Shown here: piece by piece, positions 42,999 through 53,150 of the stretch | Layout: each line of letters begins with the position of its first letter | How positions within the stretch are numbered: position 1 is the first letter of the stretch | Assembly (NCBI GenBank): GCA_029098225.1 | Contig: JAQXNX010000009.1 | Span: 1-64,000, forward strand | Length of the DNA: 64,000 nucleotides | DNA from: Spirochaetales bacterium | Lineage (GTDB): Bacteria > Spirochaetota > Spirochaetia > Treponematales > Treponemataceae | Reading direction: 5' to 3' | Notes under the pieces: model-generated | The model's input: only the letters and a program-made list of their open reading frames with translations | Database searches by the model: none | Told to the model about the DNA's origin: nothing | Translations under genes and position numbers: made by a program

Positions 42999-43970
42999 AT
43001 GTTTTTGTATATCAATTATCCTTCCTGGATTCAGCCGCAGATTTTTCCTGGCGTAAAATTTTTAGGATTATTGCGCTGGTATGGCTTAATGTATGCAGTA
43101 GCTTTTGCAATCGCATATTTTTTATTAAAAAAGGTTGCAAAAGAAGGCGCATTAGACACAAAAACATATAAAGTAAAGGATGACGATATTTACAGCTTTA
43201 TTTTTACTGGAATAGTTTTCCTTTTGATTGGTGCAAGAATTTTTTCTACCTTAATTTATGATACTTCAATAAATTACTATAAAAGACCATGGCTGATTTT
43301 CTGGCCATTTTATAACGGACATTTTACCGGTTTTGAAGGAATGTCTTATCATGGTGGATTTTTTGGCGGAATTATTGGAATGATAGTCTGGTGCAAAAGG
43401 CATAAGGTTTCATTTTTAAAATGGAGCGATGCAATGGTCTGCGCCATTCCGCTAGGCTACACCTTTGGAAGAATAGGAAACTTTCTTAATGGTGAATTAT
43501 ATGGAAGAATTACGACAATGCCATGGGGAGTCGTATTTCCTCATGCAGAATCGTATTCGGGCTCTTTAGAATGGGTTAAGGAATTTGCTGCAAAAATTGG
43601 AATGGATATTTCTTCCAATGCACTTGTAAATCTCCCAAGACATCCAAGTCAGTTATACGAAGCATTTTTTGAAGGAATTGTTCTCTGGCTTGTAATATGG
43701 TTTTTCCGTAAGCATAAAAAATTCGATGGAATGCTTGGAGCAATTTATGCCGGCGGCTATGGCATAGTAAGATTCTTTATAGAATATTTCAGACAGCCGG
43801 ACGCAGATTTAGGTTATCGGATTGGAAATTCAAAAGCACCAACTTATTTAAATACTTCGCTGGCAAATATTTCTACCGGGCAGATTTTATGCTTTTTAAT
43901 GATTCTGTTTGCAATTATTTATGCTTTCTGCGGTTACAAGATTTCTAAAAAAGCAAAAGAAAAAAAATGA
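42999..43970 (+). CDS. lgt: prolipoprotein diacylglyceryl transferase
   Basis: A 323-aa membrane enzyme with about seven helices that attaches diacylglycerol to lipoprotein cysteines. Signature HGGFFGGIIGMIVW and the following AIPLGYTFGRIGNFLNGELYGR include the conserved His and Arg residues. RHPSQLYEAFFEGI is the other key motif. AAGGAG lies 9 bases upstream. Its 3' end overlaps the nnr start by four bases (ATGA). The many lipoproteins in this window depend on this enzyme. Confidence 0.95.
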   Translation: MFLYINYPSWIQPQIFPGVKFLGLLRWYGLMYAVAFAIAYFLLKKVAKEGALDTKTYKVKDDDIYSFIFTGIVFLLIGARIFSTLIYDTSINYYKRPWLIFWPFYNGHFTGFEGMSYHGGFFGGIIGMIVWCKRHKVSFLKWSDAMVCAIPLGYTFGRIGNFLNGELYGRITTMPWGVVFPHAESYSGSLEWVKEFAAKIGMDISSNALVNLPRHPSQLYEAFFEGIVLWLVIWFFRKHKKFDGMLGAIYAGGYGIVRFFIEYFRQPDADLGYRIGNSKAPTYLNTSLANISTGQILCFLMILFAIIYAFCGYKISKKAKEKK

Positions 43971-45562
43971 TTTCTGTATTTGCTAATCCTTCAGAACTGG
44001 AAAAACAGGCAAAAGAAAAATACGCTATTCCTCCTTTTTTGATGATGGAAAATGCAGCCCGCAAAATGGCAGATTTTATAATCTCCAGACTTTCTTCATT
44101 CCGCGATTCATCAGTTCTTATTATCTGCGGAAAAGGTAATAATGGTGGTGACGGTTATGCACTTGCAAGATTACTTCAAGGAACACTTAATGTTTCTATA
44201 ATATGCATTGAAGCACCTTCTGCAAAAGAAGCAGCTGTTCAATACGAAATGTGCAGACGGCTTGGAATCAAAATTCATTCCCTGGAAAAAGCCAAAAAAC
44301 TCTGTAAAGAACTTTCACAAGAGGATTTTTTAATTGACTGTATTTACGGGACAGGCTTTCACGGAGAATTATCTTCTGAAATAAAAGAGCTTATAAACAC
44401 AATGAATGAAAGCCAGGCAAAAAAACTAGCCTGCGATATTCCTTCTGCTCTGGAATTTTGTGCTGATTACACAATAACAATGGGAAGCCACAAGCTCCAA
44501 CTTTTTTCCGATAAAGCAAAAAATGTCTGCGGGGAAATAATTATTGCCAGTCTTGGAATTTCTAATGATAAATTCCAGAATCCTTATAACGAAGTTTCTG
44601 ATATTTCAGAAACTCAGCAAAGTGCAACTGATATTTATCTGATTGAAGCTTCAGACATTAAACTTCCTCTCAGAAAAAAACGTGCAGCACATAAAGGAAC
44701 TTACGGACATACTTCTGTTTTATGCGGAGATAAAGCTGGTGCCGCAATTTTATCTGCAACTTCTGCAATGCTCTTTGGAAGCGGACTTACAAGCATAATT
44801 GATTATTTTTCAGAAAATCAGCAGAGCGAAGATAACACAGATTCAGATATATTCTGCGTTCCGCTTTCTCAATTTAAAATTTCTCCTTCTCTTATGATCT
44901 CAGATTCAATTCCTAAAAAGACAACCTGTATTTCTGCAGGCTCAGGTTTTTCTCAATATTCAAAAACAGCAGCAAAACAAATTATTAACTGGTTTGATAA
45001 TTATGATTCACAAGCTGTTGTACTTGATGCGGGAATGCTTACTTCTGCAGAAACTCCGGAATTTCTCTTCAGACTGAATAAATTTCAAAATGCAAGAATT
45101 CTCCTTACGCCACATCTTGGAGAACTTGCGACTTTACTTAAGAACGTAATTGCAAAAAATCCAGAAGCTGCAAAACAATTTTCTATAAATGAAAATGATT
45201 TTTCTGTTTCTGAACTTTCAAATTCTCCTGATAAAAAAATTCTTGCAGGAAAATTTTTAACTACGCTTTATCCTTTTACAACAATAATTATGAAGAGTGC
45301 AAACACATTTATTGCCGTTCGTGATAGCTCCAATAAATATAAAATTTATATAATTACAGACGGCACACAAAGTCTTGCAAAAGGTGGAAGTGGTGACATA
45401 CTTGCCGGAATGACTGCAGCCTTACTTGCTCAGGGCTATAATGCAAAAGATTCTGCCATTACTGCTGCAGAATATCACGCACTACTTTCACAAAAAATCG
45501 GTACAGAAGCGTATAACCTTTCTCCCGAAAAACTTCTTGCAGAACTTGAACTTAACATGTAA
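43967..45562 (+). CDS. nnr: bifunctional NAD(P)H-hydrate repair enzyme
   Basis: A 531-aa fusion: residues 1-215 are the NAD(P)HX epimerase (MENAARKMADFI, CGKGNNGGDGYALARLL), and residues 225-531 are the ADP- or ATP-dependent dehydratase of the ribokinase type (HKGTYGHTSVLCGDKAGAAIL, TPHLGELATLL, ITDGTQSLAKGGSGDILAGMTAALLAQG). It restores damaged NAD(P)H. Typical bacterial fusion. Overlaps lgt by 4 bases. Confidence 0.93.
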   Translation: MISVFANPSELEKQAKEKYAIPPFLMMENAARKMADFIISRLSSFRDSSVLIICGKGNNGGDGYALARLLQGTLNVSIICIEAPSAKEAAVQYEMCRRLGIKIHSLEKAKKLCKELSQEDFLIDCIYGTGFHGELSSEIKELINTMNESQAKKLACDIPSALEFCADYTITMGSHKLQLFSDKAKNVCGEIIIASLGISNDKFQNPYNEVSDISETQQSATDIYLIEASDIKLPLRKKRAAHKGTYGHTSVLCGDKAGAAILSATSAMLFGSGLTSIIDYFSENQQSEDNTDSDIFCVPLSQFKISPSLMISDSIPKKTTCISAGSGFSQYSKTAAKQIINWFDNYDSQAVVLDAGMLTSAETPEFLFRLNKFQNARILLTPHLGELATLLKNVIAKNPEAAKQFSINENDFSVSELSNSPDKKILAGKFLTTLYPFTTIIMKSANTFIAVRDSSNKYKIYIITDGTQSLAKGGSGDILAGMTAALLAQGYNAKDSAITAAEYHALLSQKIGTEAYNLSPEKLLAELELNM

Positions 45563-45624
45563 TTACACATGTAATTGCAACACACCTCTAAAATCACTAA
45601 AATAAGCTTATATACGAAAAAAAT

Positions 45625-45638
45625 GCGCAACGGTGCGC
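45625..45638 (+). promoter_or_regulatory. small hairpin in the leader of glnN
   Basis: GCGCA-ACGG-TGCGC is a perfect 5-bp stem just 5 bases before the GGAG that serves the glutamine synthetase start. Its position could affect translation. Confidence 0.35.
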
Positions 45639-45653
45639 GGCATGGAGTTCCAC

Positions 45654-47744
45654 ATGACAAATATTAACGTTCCTGAACTTTTTGGTAGTCTTGTATTTAA
45701 TCAGTCAGTTATGAAGGAAATGTTACCTTCTCAAACCTACAAGGCACTCAAGCATACAATGGAAGAAGGAACTCCCCTCGACCTTGAAGCCGCAAATCAG
45801 ATTGCAGAAGCTATGAAAAACTGGGCAATCTCTAAAGGCGCCACACACTATTCTCACTGGTTCCAGCCTCTCACAGGTATTACAGCAGAAAAACACGATT
45901 CCTTCCTTTCTCCTGCAGAAGAAGGAAAAATTATAATGAGCTTCAGCGGAAAAGAGCTGATTAAGGGAGAACCTGATGCTTCTTCTTTTCCAAGCGGAGG
46001 AAAACGTTCAACCTTCGAAGCACGCGGTTACACAGTCTGGGATCCGACATCTTATCCTTTTGTAAAGGACCACACACTTTGTATTCCTACTGCCTTCTGT
46101 TCTTATAACGGTGAAGCTCTTGATAAAAAAACTCCGCTCCTGCGCTCAATGGAAGCAATTAATGAACAGAGCCTCCGCGTTCTCAAGCTTTTTGGAAACC
46201 AGGCAAAGCACGTTACAACAACTATGGGCCCTGAGCAGGAATATTTCTTAGTTGATGAAAAACTCTACCAGAAGCGCAAGGACCTTAAAATGTGCGGCCG
46301 TACTCTTTTTGGTGCCCGCCCTGTAAAAGGACAGGAAATGGACGACCAGTACTTTGCAGCCATCAAGCCTCGCGTCATCAAATATATGGAAGATTTGAAC
46401 GAAGAGCTCTGGAAGCTTGGAATCTACGCAAAGACAGAACACAACGAAGCCGCTCCTGCCCAGCACGAGATGGCTCCAATTTTTACAACAAGCAATCTTG
46501 CCGCAGACCAGAATCAGCTGACAATGGAAATCATGAAAAAGGTAGCCCGCCGCCATGGCCTTATCTGCCTCCTTCACGAAAAACCATTTGCAGGTGTAAA
46601 CGGAAGCGGTAAACATAACAACTGGTCTATTGCAACAGACCTGGGCGAAAATCTTTTTGCACCTGGAAAAACTCCACGCGATAACGCACAGTTCCTTCTT
46701 TTCCTCACTGCAGTTATTAAGGCTGTAGATGATAATCAGGACCTGCTCCGCTACTCTGTTGCATCTGCCGGAAACGATCACCGCCTTGGAGCAAACGAAG
46801 CGCCTCCTGCAATTGTTTCAATTTACGTTGGCGACGAGCTCGATGCAATTCTTAAGGCAATCAAAGACGGCACAGACTATAACGGAAAAGCCGGCGTAAA
46901 AATGACAATTGGGGCCGACGTACTTCCACCTATTCCAAAGGATTCTACAGACCGCAACCGTACTTCTCCGTTTGCCTTTACAGGAAACCGTTTTGAGTTC
47001 CGCTCAGTAGGAAGCGCCCTTTCTATCAGCGGACCAAACACAATCCTCAACGCAATTCTCGCAGACACCCTCCGCGCCTTTGCAGACGAGCTTGAGCAGT
47101 CAAAGAACTTTGATGAAGACCTGCAGAAGCTTATTAAGCGCGAAATCACCGCTCACTGGCGCATCCTCTTCAACGGAAACGGCTACGGCCAGGAATGGAT
47201 TGAAGAAGCAGAAAAACGCGGCCTTAAAAACTACCGCACAACACCAAAGGCAATCGAGCACTACATAGACCAGAAGAACATAGACCTCTTCACCCGCCTC
47301 GGAATCTATACTCCGGAAGAAATGAAGAGCCACTACGATATCAAACTCGAGAAATACTGTCAGGTAATGAACATTGAATCAAACACAATGCTCGAGATGG
47401 TTCACAAAGATATCATCCCTGCAGCCTTTAAATACCTGAACGTACTTTCTGACACAGAGTTCAAGATGCAGCGCGTTATGACAATGTGCGACGCCGGCCT
47501 TAAGCTCATGGAAAAGCTCAACAACCTTGTAAACGAGCTTTCCAACAAAGCCGATGCACTCGCTGCTAAACACGAAGAAACCCGCGCCATCGCCGACCTC
47601 ATGCAGAGAGCCCACGCCTACGCCAAGGTTGTAATTCCTGCAATGGAAGCCGTACGCGCCGTAGCCGACCAGATTGAACCATTGCTTGGCGAAGAATACA
47701 AGCCTTTCCCAAGCTACGAAGATTTGCTCTACAGCGTGCAGTAA
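45654..47744 (+). CDS. glnN: glutamine synthetase type III
   Basis: A 696-aa enzyme making glutamine from glutamate and ammonia. I start at ATG 45654 ([20 protein letters not shown]), with GGAG 6-7 bases ahead. Type III features: [49 protein letters not shown], and length near 700. Codon choice is richer in G and C (many GCC, CTC, CGC) than in neighbouring genes, a mark of strong expression or transfer; translations antisense to it are shadows of this bias. Confidence 0.93.
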   Translation: MTNINVPELFGSLVFNQSVMKEMLPSQTYKALKHTMEEGTPLDLEAANQIAEAMKNWAISKGATHYSHWFQPLTGITAEKHDSFLSPAEEGKIIMSFSGKELIKGEPDASSFPSGGKRSTFEARGYTVWDPTSYPFVKDHTLCIPTAFCSYNGEALDKKTPLLRSMEAINEQSLRVLKLFGNQAKHVTTTMGPEQEYFLVDEKLYQKRKDLKMCGRTLFGARPVKGQEMDDQYFAAIKPRVIKYMEDLNEELWKLGIYAKTEHNEAAPAQHEMAPIFTTSNLAADQNQLTMEIMKKVARRHGLICLLHEKPFAGVNGSGKHNNWSIATDLGENLFAPGKTPRDNAQFLLFLTAVIKAVDDNQDLLRYSVASAGNDHRLGANEAPPAIVSIYVGDELDAILKAIKDGTDYNGKAGVKMTIGADVLPPIPKDSTDRNRTSPFAFTGNRFEFRSVGSALSISGPNTILNAILADTLRAFADELEQSKNFDEDLQKLIKREITAHWRILFNGNGYGQEWIEEAEKRGLKNYRTTPKAIEHYIDQKNIDLFTRLGIYTPEEMKSHYDIKLEKYCQVMNIESNTMLEMVHKDIIPAAFKYLNVLSDTEFKMQRVMTMCDAGLKLMEKLNNLVNELSNKADALAAKHEETRAIADLMQRAHAYAKVVIPAMEAVRAVADQIEPLLGEEYKPFPSYEDLLYSVQ

Positions 47745-47835
47745 AAATTTATTAGCAGCGCATTTCTCTAACAAAATTTAAAGTGGCGAAAAATGCATAA
47801 TTGATATATTATAATATTCAAGAAGGCATTTAATA

Positions 47836-48615
47836 ATGGTAACGGCTCTCGGGCATTCACTGATTCAGAAAGTTAGAGATTTTTTATACATGATCGGTTA
47901 TCTTGGGAAACTGATAACCGCGTCGTTTTTTTTTGCTAAAAGAGGAAAAACCGCTCGAAAAATTCTTACAATGCAGCTTCTATTTACATATGTGGAAGCG
48001 TTACCTATCTGCTGCTTTCTTGCAGCGGGAATTGGCTCTTCGGTTTTTATGATTGCAAACAACTTTCTTACAGCACTCGGTCAGGACAAGCTTAAATACG
48101 ATTTAATGGTTCTTCTTATAATGCGGGAACTCGGACCAATTCTTATTGCTTTTATTGTGACAGCACGCTCGGCAACAGCTATTGCAACAGAAATAAGTAC
48201 AATGGTTGTACGTCATGAAATTGAGGCTTATATTTCTGTCGGAATAGATCCTATTGCGCACATTGCCGCTCCACGATTTTTAGGAGTAACCTTTTCTCTT
48301 TTCTTTTTGAATATTTACTTTTCACTTTTTGGACTTCTATGTCCAGCTATTATAATTCAGTTTGTTTCCACAACAAGCATTTCAGATTATTTAATGAATA
48401 TTTTTCTTGCCCTTGATTTAAAAATCATTTTAATTTCAATTTTAAAGAGCATTGTTTTTGGAATGATTATTTCAGGCGCAGCAACACTCTATGGATTTAG
48501 TGCTGGACGCGCTTTTACAGAAATCCCTATGGCCGGACTTCGGGCTGTAAGTAAAGCATTTCTTTATATCATAATAGCAGATGCGTTTATAACAATTCTG
48601 TCTTATACGTTCTAG
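47836..48615 (+). CDS. mlaE: MlaE-family ABC transporter permease
   Basis: A 259-aa membrane protein of the MlaE/YrbE family, the permease of phospholipid transport between the membranes. Family marks: LMVLLIMRELGPILIAFIVTARSATAIATEISTM and HEIEAYISVGIDPIAHIAAPRFLG. First gene of a four-gene operon (permease, ATPase, MCE protein, lipoprotein), all on plus with gaps of 10 bases or less. Confidence 0.9.
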   Translation: MVTALGHSLIQKVRDFLYMIGYLGKLITASFFFAKRGKTARKILTMQLLFTYVEALPICCFLAAGIGSSVFMIANNFLTALGQDKLKYDLMVLLIMRELGPILIAFIVTARSATAIATEISTMVVRHEIEAYISVGIDPIAHIAAPRFLGVTFSLFFLNIYFSLFGLLCPAIIIQFVSTTSISDYLMNIFLALDLKIILISILKSIVFGMIISGAATLYGFSAGRAFTEIPMAGLRAVSKAFLYIIIADAFITILSYTF

Positions 48616-48625
48616 GAGACTTTCT

Positions 48626-49342
48626 ATGTCTGGCATAAAAATGAAAAACGTATCCTATGAAGACAATAACCAGAAAATCCTGCACGATATTTCTCACTAC
48701 ATAGAACCGGGTTCTGTTACAGCTTTTCTTGGAAAACCAGGAAGCGGAAAATCAACTGCACTAAAAATTCTTGCCGGACTTTTTCCACCAACTTCGGGGA
48801 TAGTCACTTTTGATGATAAAGATATACATACAATGAATCAAAAGCAGCTTATGGATTTTAGAAAGAAAGCCTCCTTTATGTTTCAGGATTCAGCGCTCTG
48901 GGCAAATCAGGATATCTTTCACAATCTTGATCTTCCGCTGCAAATTCATTTTCCAAAAATGAGTTTAAAAGATCGCAGAGAAAGAATCGGGAAATATACC
49001 GAGCTTGTAGATTATAAAAAACCGCTTGTAATAAGGCCAGCTTCCCTTTCTATTGGAGAACAAAAGAAAATCAGTTTTGCCCGCGCATTAATTTGCGATC
49101 CCGAAATTCTTTTTCTTGATGAACCGACTGAATCGATTGATGATAAAACTGAAGAGCTTTTTATTTCAATACTCAAAGATTTTATTTCACAAAAAAAAAC
49201 TGTTGTTTATGTAAGTCATGATAATTATTTAATCAATTCTTTTTTATGTGATAAAATCTATTTTGAAGATGGAGAAATAAAAGAAAAAGTTCTGCTTGAT
49301 GACATTAATCAGCTTGAAGATTATTATGAAGGTGAACTATGA
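48626..49342 (+). CDS. mlaF: MlaF-family ABC transporter ATP-binding protein
   Basis: A 238-aa ATPase: Walker A FLGKPGSGKSTALKIL, Q-loop FMFQDSALW, signature LSIGEQKKISFARAL (variant of LSGGQ), Walker B ILFLDEPTESID and H-loop VYVSHDNY. It powers the lipid transporter. The stop overlaps the next ATG by four bases. AGGAGA 7-8 bases upstream. Confidence 0.9.
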   Translation: MSGIKMKNVSYEDNNQKILHDISHYIEPGSVTAFLGKPGSGKSTALKILAGLFPPTSGIVTFDDKDIHTMNQKQLMDFRKKASFMFQDSALWANQDIFHNLDLPLQIHFPKMSLKDRRERIGKYTELVDYKKPLVIRPASLSIGEQKKISFARALICDPEILFLDEPTESIDDKTEELFISILKDFISQKKTVVYVSHDNYLINSFLCDKIYFEDGEIKEKVLLDDINQLEDYYEGEL

Positions 49343-50247
49343 AATTTAAAATAAGATATGCAGATCAGATAGTAGGAATTTTAAGCCTAATTGCAATAAT
49401 CGCTTTAATTTTCATTATCTTCTTAATTGGTTCTACGCAAAAATGGTTTGTTCCAAAACATAATTATTACACCGTCATTTCTTCAGCTTCAAATATCAGC
49501 GTTGGTAAATCTATCACTTATAAAGGTTTTGAAATTGGAAAAATAAAAAGTTTTTCTCTGGATGAATCAGATAAGGTTGTCGTTCATTTTTATATTACTG
49601 ACGATTACAGAAGCAAGGTTGTAAAAGATTCTATTATAGAAATTCTTACAAGCCCTTTGGGTTCTTCTGTAGTATTTTATCCTGGCAATAGAACTGATTA
49701 TCTGGAAGACAATTCCTTTATTCCTGAACGATCAAGTGAAGAAGGCAAGGCTCTTATTCTTGCACGAAAAGTAAGCGTTGTAGAACAAACAGATTCAATT
49801 AACACAATTCTTGCAATGGCAACAACTCTTGTTGGAGATATAGACACTCTTGTAAAACAAGTTAATATTGCTCTGGAAGGAAAAGAAAATACTCCTCTGA
49901 CAAATACAATAACTCAGCTTAATTCAATTCTTTATAATATAAATGCAATTACCGCTGATCCTGACGGTCTTGTTCCAAGACTTCTGGAAGATGAAAATGC
50001 AGAAGGTTCAATCGCAAATGTTCTTATGCAGCTGGATGCAACTATGAGCGAGATATACAGCATTACAGCTTCGGTAGATGATAATATGCCGGGAATTTCT
50101 ATTCTTATTTCTCAGATGCAGACTTTGTTAAAACAAATGCAGGACGTTATGGAAGGTTTAAAAAACAATCCTCTTCTTAAAAACGGAATTTCAGAAAAGC
50201 CAGAAAAAGAAAGTGCAACGCCAAAACTCAGAGAGGATAACTTCTAA
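49339..50247 (+). CDS. mlaD: MCE-family lipid-binding protein (MlaD-like)
   Basis: A 302-aa protein with one N-terminal membrane helix (IVGILSLIAIIALIFIIFLI) and an MCE domain at residues 35-120 (YYTVISSASNISVGKSITYKGFEIGKIKSFSLDES), followed by a helical C-terminus. MCE hexamers form a lipid channel in the periplasm. Overlaps the ATPase gene by 4 bases and the next lipoprotein gene by one base. Confidence 0.88.
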   Translation: MKFKIRYADQIVGILSLIAIIALIFIIFLIGSTQKWFVPKHNYYTVISSASNISVGKSITYKGFEIGKIKSFSLDESDKVVVHFYITDDYRSKVVKDSIIEILTSPLGSSVVFYPGNRTDYLEDNSFIPERSSEEGKALILARKVSVVEQTDSINTILAMATTLVGDIDTLVKQVNIALEGKENTPLTNTITQLNSILYNINAITADPDGLVPRLLEDENAEGSIANVLMQLDATMSEIYSITASVDDNMPGISILISQMQTLLKQMQDVMEGLKNNPLLKNGISEKPEKESATPKLREDNF

Positions 50248-51173
50248 TGAAAAAATATAATTTATTTTCTTCAAAATGTTCTGGAAAAATTGCTGCCGCA
50301 CTTTCTACCTTCATTTTTATAATTATTTTTTCCGTTTCCTGCTCATCAGGTCCAAAACGGCTGATGGTGATAACTACAATTCAAAATAACTGTAAAGATT
50401 CTATAGAAACAGCTAATTCATGTATTTTGAATGGAAACTATTCTATGGCCGAAGATTTATTAAGCAAAGCAAGAGTTCAGGCAATCTCCATAGATAATTA
50501 TGATTTGCTTCTTTCGGTTTCTCTAACTCATGTAAGTCTTTATCTTTCATATAATCCACCGGAAGTTGAAAAAGCCGAACAGTTCTTAAATCAAGCTTAT
50601 AGTCTTTCTGGTAATACAAAAAACACAAAAGAAAGTGAACTTTTATGTGCTATGTCCGAAGCAAGAATTCTTATTGCAAAAAATAATGTACAGCCGAACT
50701 TTAAAATGATTACAGAAAAAATGGATGATGCAAAAAAAGTTTTTAAAAACAGTCCATACAATCATGCGCAATGCGACAGTATTCTGGGAGATGTTTACAG
50801 ACTTTCCGGTAAATACAAAGAAGCAGATAAAATATATAATGAAGCCGCAAAACTTTTTACTGAAAGTATGTATCTTTCGGAAATTGGAATTACCTGGTAC
50901 AAGATTGCACAAAATCATTCGCAGGCCGGAAACAGTAAGGCTGCACTTGAAGCACTTAACACTGCAATTTATTATGACCGTTGTGCAGAAAATTCCATGG
51001 GGCTTGGAGCAGATTATTACATTAAGGCTGTAATTTTATTAAAAGGAACTCCGAACGAATCTAAGCGTAATGAAGCAAAAAAATCTCTTCAGCATTCTGC
51101 AGAAATTTATTTTGCTGCCGGCAAGCCTGATCTTGCAGAAAAAAGTCTAGATTTACTTAAAACTTTAGAATAA
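50247..51173 (+). CDS. TPR-type lipoprotein of the Mla operon
   Basis: A 308-aa protein with a lipoprotein signal (FIFIIIFSVSC) and TPR-like helical repeats (YSMAEDLLSKARVQAI…EKAEQFLNQAYSLSG…YKEADKIYNEAAKLF). It occupies the position where the periplasmic or outer-membrane lipid chaperone (MlaC or MlaA) would be in other bacteria. A function in handing lipids across the periplasm is a guess. The 3' end overlaps the convergent Smr gene by 17 bases. Confidence 0.75.
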   Translation: MKKYNLFSSKCSGKIAAALSTFIFIIIFSVSCSSGPKRLMVITTIQNNCKDSIETANSCILNGNYSMAEDLLSKARVQAISIDNYDLLLSVSLTHVSLYLSYNPPEVEKAEQFLNQAYSLSGNTKNTKESELLCAMSEARILIAKNNVQPNFKMITEKMDDAKKVFKNSPYNHAQCDSILGDVYRLSGKYKEADKIYNEAAKLFTESMYLSEIGITWYKIAQNHSQAGNSKAALEALNTAIYYDRCAENSMGLGADYYIKAVILLKGTPNESKRNEAKKSLQHSAEIYFAAGKPDLAEKSLDLLKTLE

Positions 51174-51729
51174 TCCAGGTAGCACCACTTCCGCCGTCTT
51201 CTCTGTTTTTTGGATGCCCGGACATTCCGCAATACGGATTATACTGAATAAACTTTCGAACAACTTCACCAAGCACAGGATCTGTTCCTTTTGTATGATT
51301 TCCTTTTCCATGAATAACAAGAATTTTTCTGATTTTTTTTCGGACACAGGTATTTATAAATACAGTAAGTTTTTGTTCTGCTTCGTCTTTATGCAAACCA
51401 TGCAAATCTAAAAAGGCTTCAGGTCTCATATTAATAAGATAGCTTTTATCCTGCTGTCTTGTGCGCTCTTCATTTTCTTCTGCAAGTTTATCTTTATCTA
51501 TTGTTCCATAACGTCTAAGCCACACTTCCATAGGATTAGCTCTCTTTTCCGAAGAAGCAACCGGCTTATTTAATCTGGCATCTTTATTTGCAAGTTTTTC
51601 TTCCAGACTTGGAGCATTTGCTTTTTTATGTGAAATCTGATTTTTAGCAGACTTTGCTATTTCTCTTTTTTTAACAGCTTCCTGTTTTTGAATTGTATCC
51701 CATTGATTTAAAATATCGCCCATGTTCAT
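51157..51729 (-). CDS. Smr-domain protein
   Basis: Started at ATG 51729 (MNMGDILNQWDTIQKQEAVKK) with GGAG 8 bases ahead, giving 190 aa. The C-terminal Smr domain has FLDLHGLHKDEAEQKLTVFI, ILVIHGKGNHTKG and LGEVVRKFIQ. Smr domains cut nucleic acids at collided ribosomes or branched DNA; the DLHG and HGKG motifs are intact. The middle is Lys/Ala rich. Last gene of the Bat operon. Confidence 0.85.
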   Translation of the reverse strand: MNMGDILNQWDTIQKQEAVKKREIAKSAKNQISHKKANAPSLEEKLANKDARLNKPVASSEKRANPMEVWLRRYGTIDKDKLAEENEERTRQQDKSYLINMRPEAFLDLHGLHKDEAEQKLTVFINTCVRKKIRKILVIHGKGNHTKGTDPVLGEVVRKFIQYNPYCGMSGHPKNREDGGSGATWIILKF

Positions 51730-51746
51730 AAAGCATTCTCCAGCTT

Positions 51747-53150
51747 TTAAATTCTTGCAAAGTTTTTGGAAGGGATCCACCCTTCAATATTCTCATAAGA
51801 AATTTTACACCAGTTATCTCCAGCCTGTAAAATTTTAATTTTCATTCCGCGTTCTATTTCCATTATAATCGAACTTGTTTCATCAGGAACAGAATACACT
51901 ACTCCGCCATAAAATATTCCAAATTTATTTGAAATCTGAATTTTAAAGAAAACAGAAGCTGATAAAAATAATAATGAAATAATTCCAAAAATTATTTTTA
52001 AACGCAGTGATTTTTTCCTAAGTAAAATCAGAATAATAACTATACTCAAAAACAAAAACAGAAAAATAAAAAAAAGCGGTTTATACGCAGAATTTCCCGA
52101 ACGAAGCTTTTCTGCAAGTTCATCGCATTCTTCTATAGAAAGCTTTTGTACATTCTCTTCAGTTTCTTCTTCATTATAAAAAGCATTATCAAGATATTTT
52201 AAAACTTCAGAATCAAGATTTTTTTCAAGACCTTCATTTTTACCGCTTAAATGTGAATCTGAAGAACTTTGTAACTCGTTAGTAAAATCGACTGTAAACT
52301 TTGGAAAAGAAAGCTCAACAGTAGAATTATTATTATTTCTTGCTGTAACAGACATTTTTGGAAAAGCAATTTTCTCATAAGAAATAGCCTTCCATTTAAA
52401 ATCTGCAATTCTGATAATTTTATTATCTGCTTCATTTACTGAAAAATTATCATATAACTTAATCAACTCAAATAATGAATCATCCGGGATTTCATAAACA
52501 AAATTTGAATATTCTCTTGCAAACTGAATTCCAACTGTAAAATATAAATCCTTAAAAGCTGGTGCATTAATTTCAGAAATCAAATTATCTGAATACAAAA
52601 CTCTTGATTTTTTTCCTTTATCATAAAATTCAATTACAAGTCGTGCATTCAAAAGTTCAGGATTTTTTGCGGCTAGAATTTTATTTATTTTAAATTCATT
52701 TTTCTTTCCGTCAATAAAAAAAGTTACAGGCTCAAAAGAATAAATTCCTTCTTCCTTAAAAATTATATAAAACTCAATTTTTGTAGAATTAAGAGAATCA
52801 AACTTTTTATAAATTTCAAATGGAATCTGAATTTTCTTTTTTTCTGAATTTTCGTTTTTTTGAAATTCTGCATTTAAATAAGAAAAATTATAAACAACAT
52901 GCGACGAAGAAACTTCAGGTATTGTAAGTGTAAATTTGACTTCTTCATCAGTAAATACACGATTATTTTTTATATTCTGAGGAATTGCAAAATATTCAGA
53001 AATAATTGAAGAAGTCTGAGCATTTACAGAACTCAAGGAAAAAACAATAAAGAGAAAAAATAAAAATGCGGGTTTAATTAATAAACTATTTTGATTTATT
53101 AATAATCGTCTGCAAGATTTCTCTGCGGAGTTTCGTTGTTGCTTTTCCAT
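51747..53150 (-). CDS. membrane protein with C-terminal SH3 domain, Bat operon
   Basis: A 467-aa exported protein: signal LLIKPAFLFFLFIVFSLSSVNA, a large periplasmic region of beta-type with BatD-like features, two membrane helices (PLFFIFLFLFLSIVIILILL, IFGIISLLFLSASVFF), then a bacterial SH3 domain (YSVPDETSSIIMEIERGMKIKILQAGDNWCKISYENIEGWIP). The translated start is uncertain: the frame from 53150 overlaps BatABC by 52 bases, and a start nearer the signal is possible. Probably acts in the Bat complex. Confidence 0.7.
   Translation of the reverse strand: MEKQQRNSAEKSCRRLLINQNSLLIKPAFLFFLFIVFSLSSVNAQTSSIISEYFAIPQNIKNNRVFTDEEVKFTLTIPEVSSSHVVYNFSYLNAEFQKNENSEKKKIQIPFEIYKKFDSLNSTKIEFYIIFKEEGIYSFEPVTFFIDGKKNEFKINKILAAKNPELLNARLVIEFYDKGKKSRVLYSDNLISEINAPAFKDLYFTVGIQFAREYSNFVYEIPDDSLFELIKLYDNFSVNEADNKIIRIADFKWKAISYEKIAFPKMSVTARNNNNSTVELSFPKFTVDFTNELQSSSDSHLSGKNEGLEKNLDSEVLKYLDNAFYNEEETEENVQKLSIEECDELAEKLRSGNSAYKPLFFIFLFLFLSIVIILILLRKKSLRLKIIFGIISLLFLSASVFFKIQISNKFGIFYGGVVYSVPDETSSIIMEIERGMKIKILQAGDNWCKISYENIEGWIPSKNFARI

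Noticed and set aside
46248..46781. Long antisense frame (177 codons) opposite glnN
   Set aside because: It and similar frames at 46877-47774 follow from the strong codon bias of glnN; no ribosome site or domain supports them.
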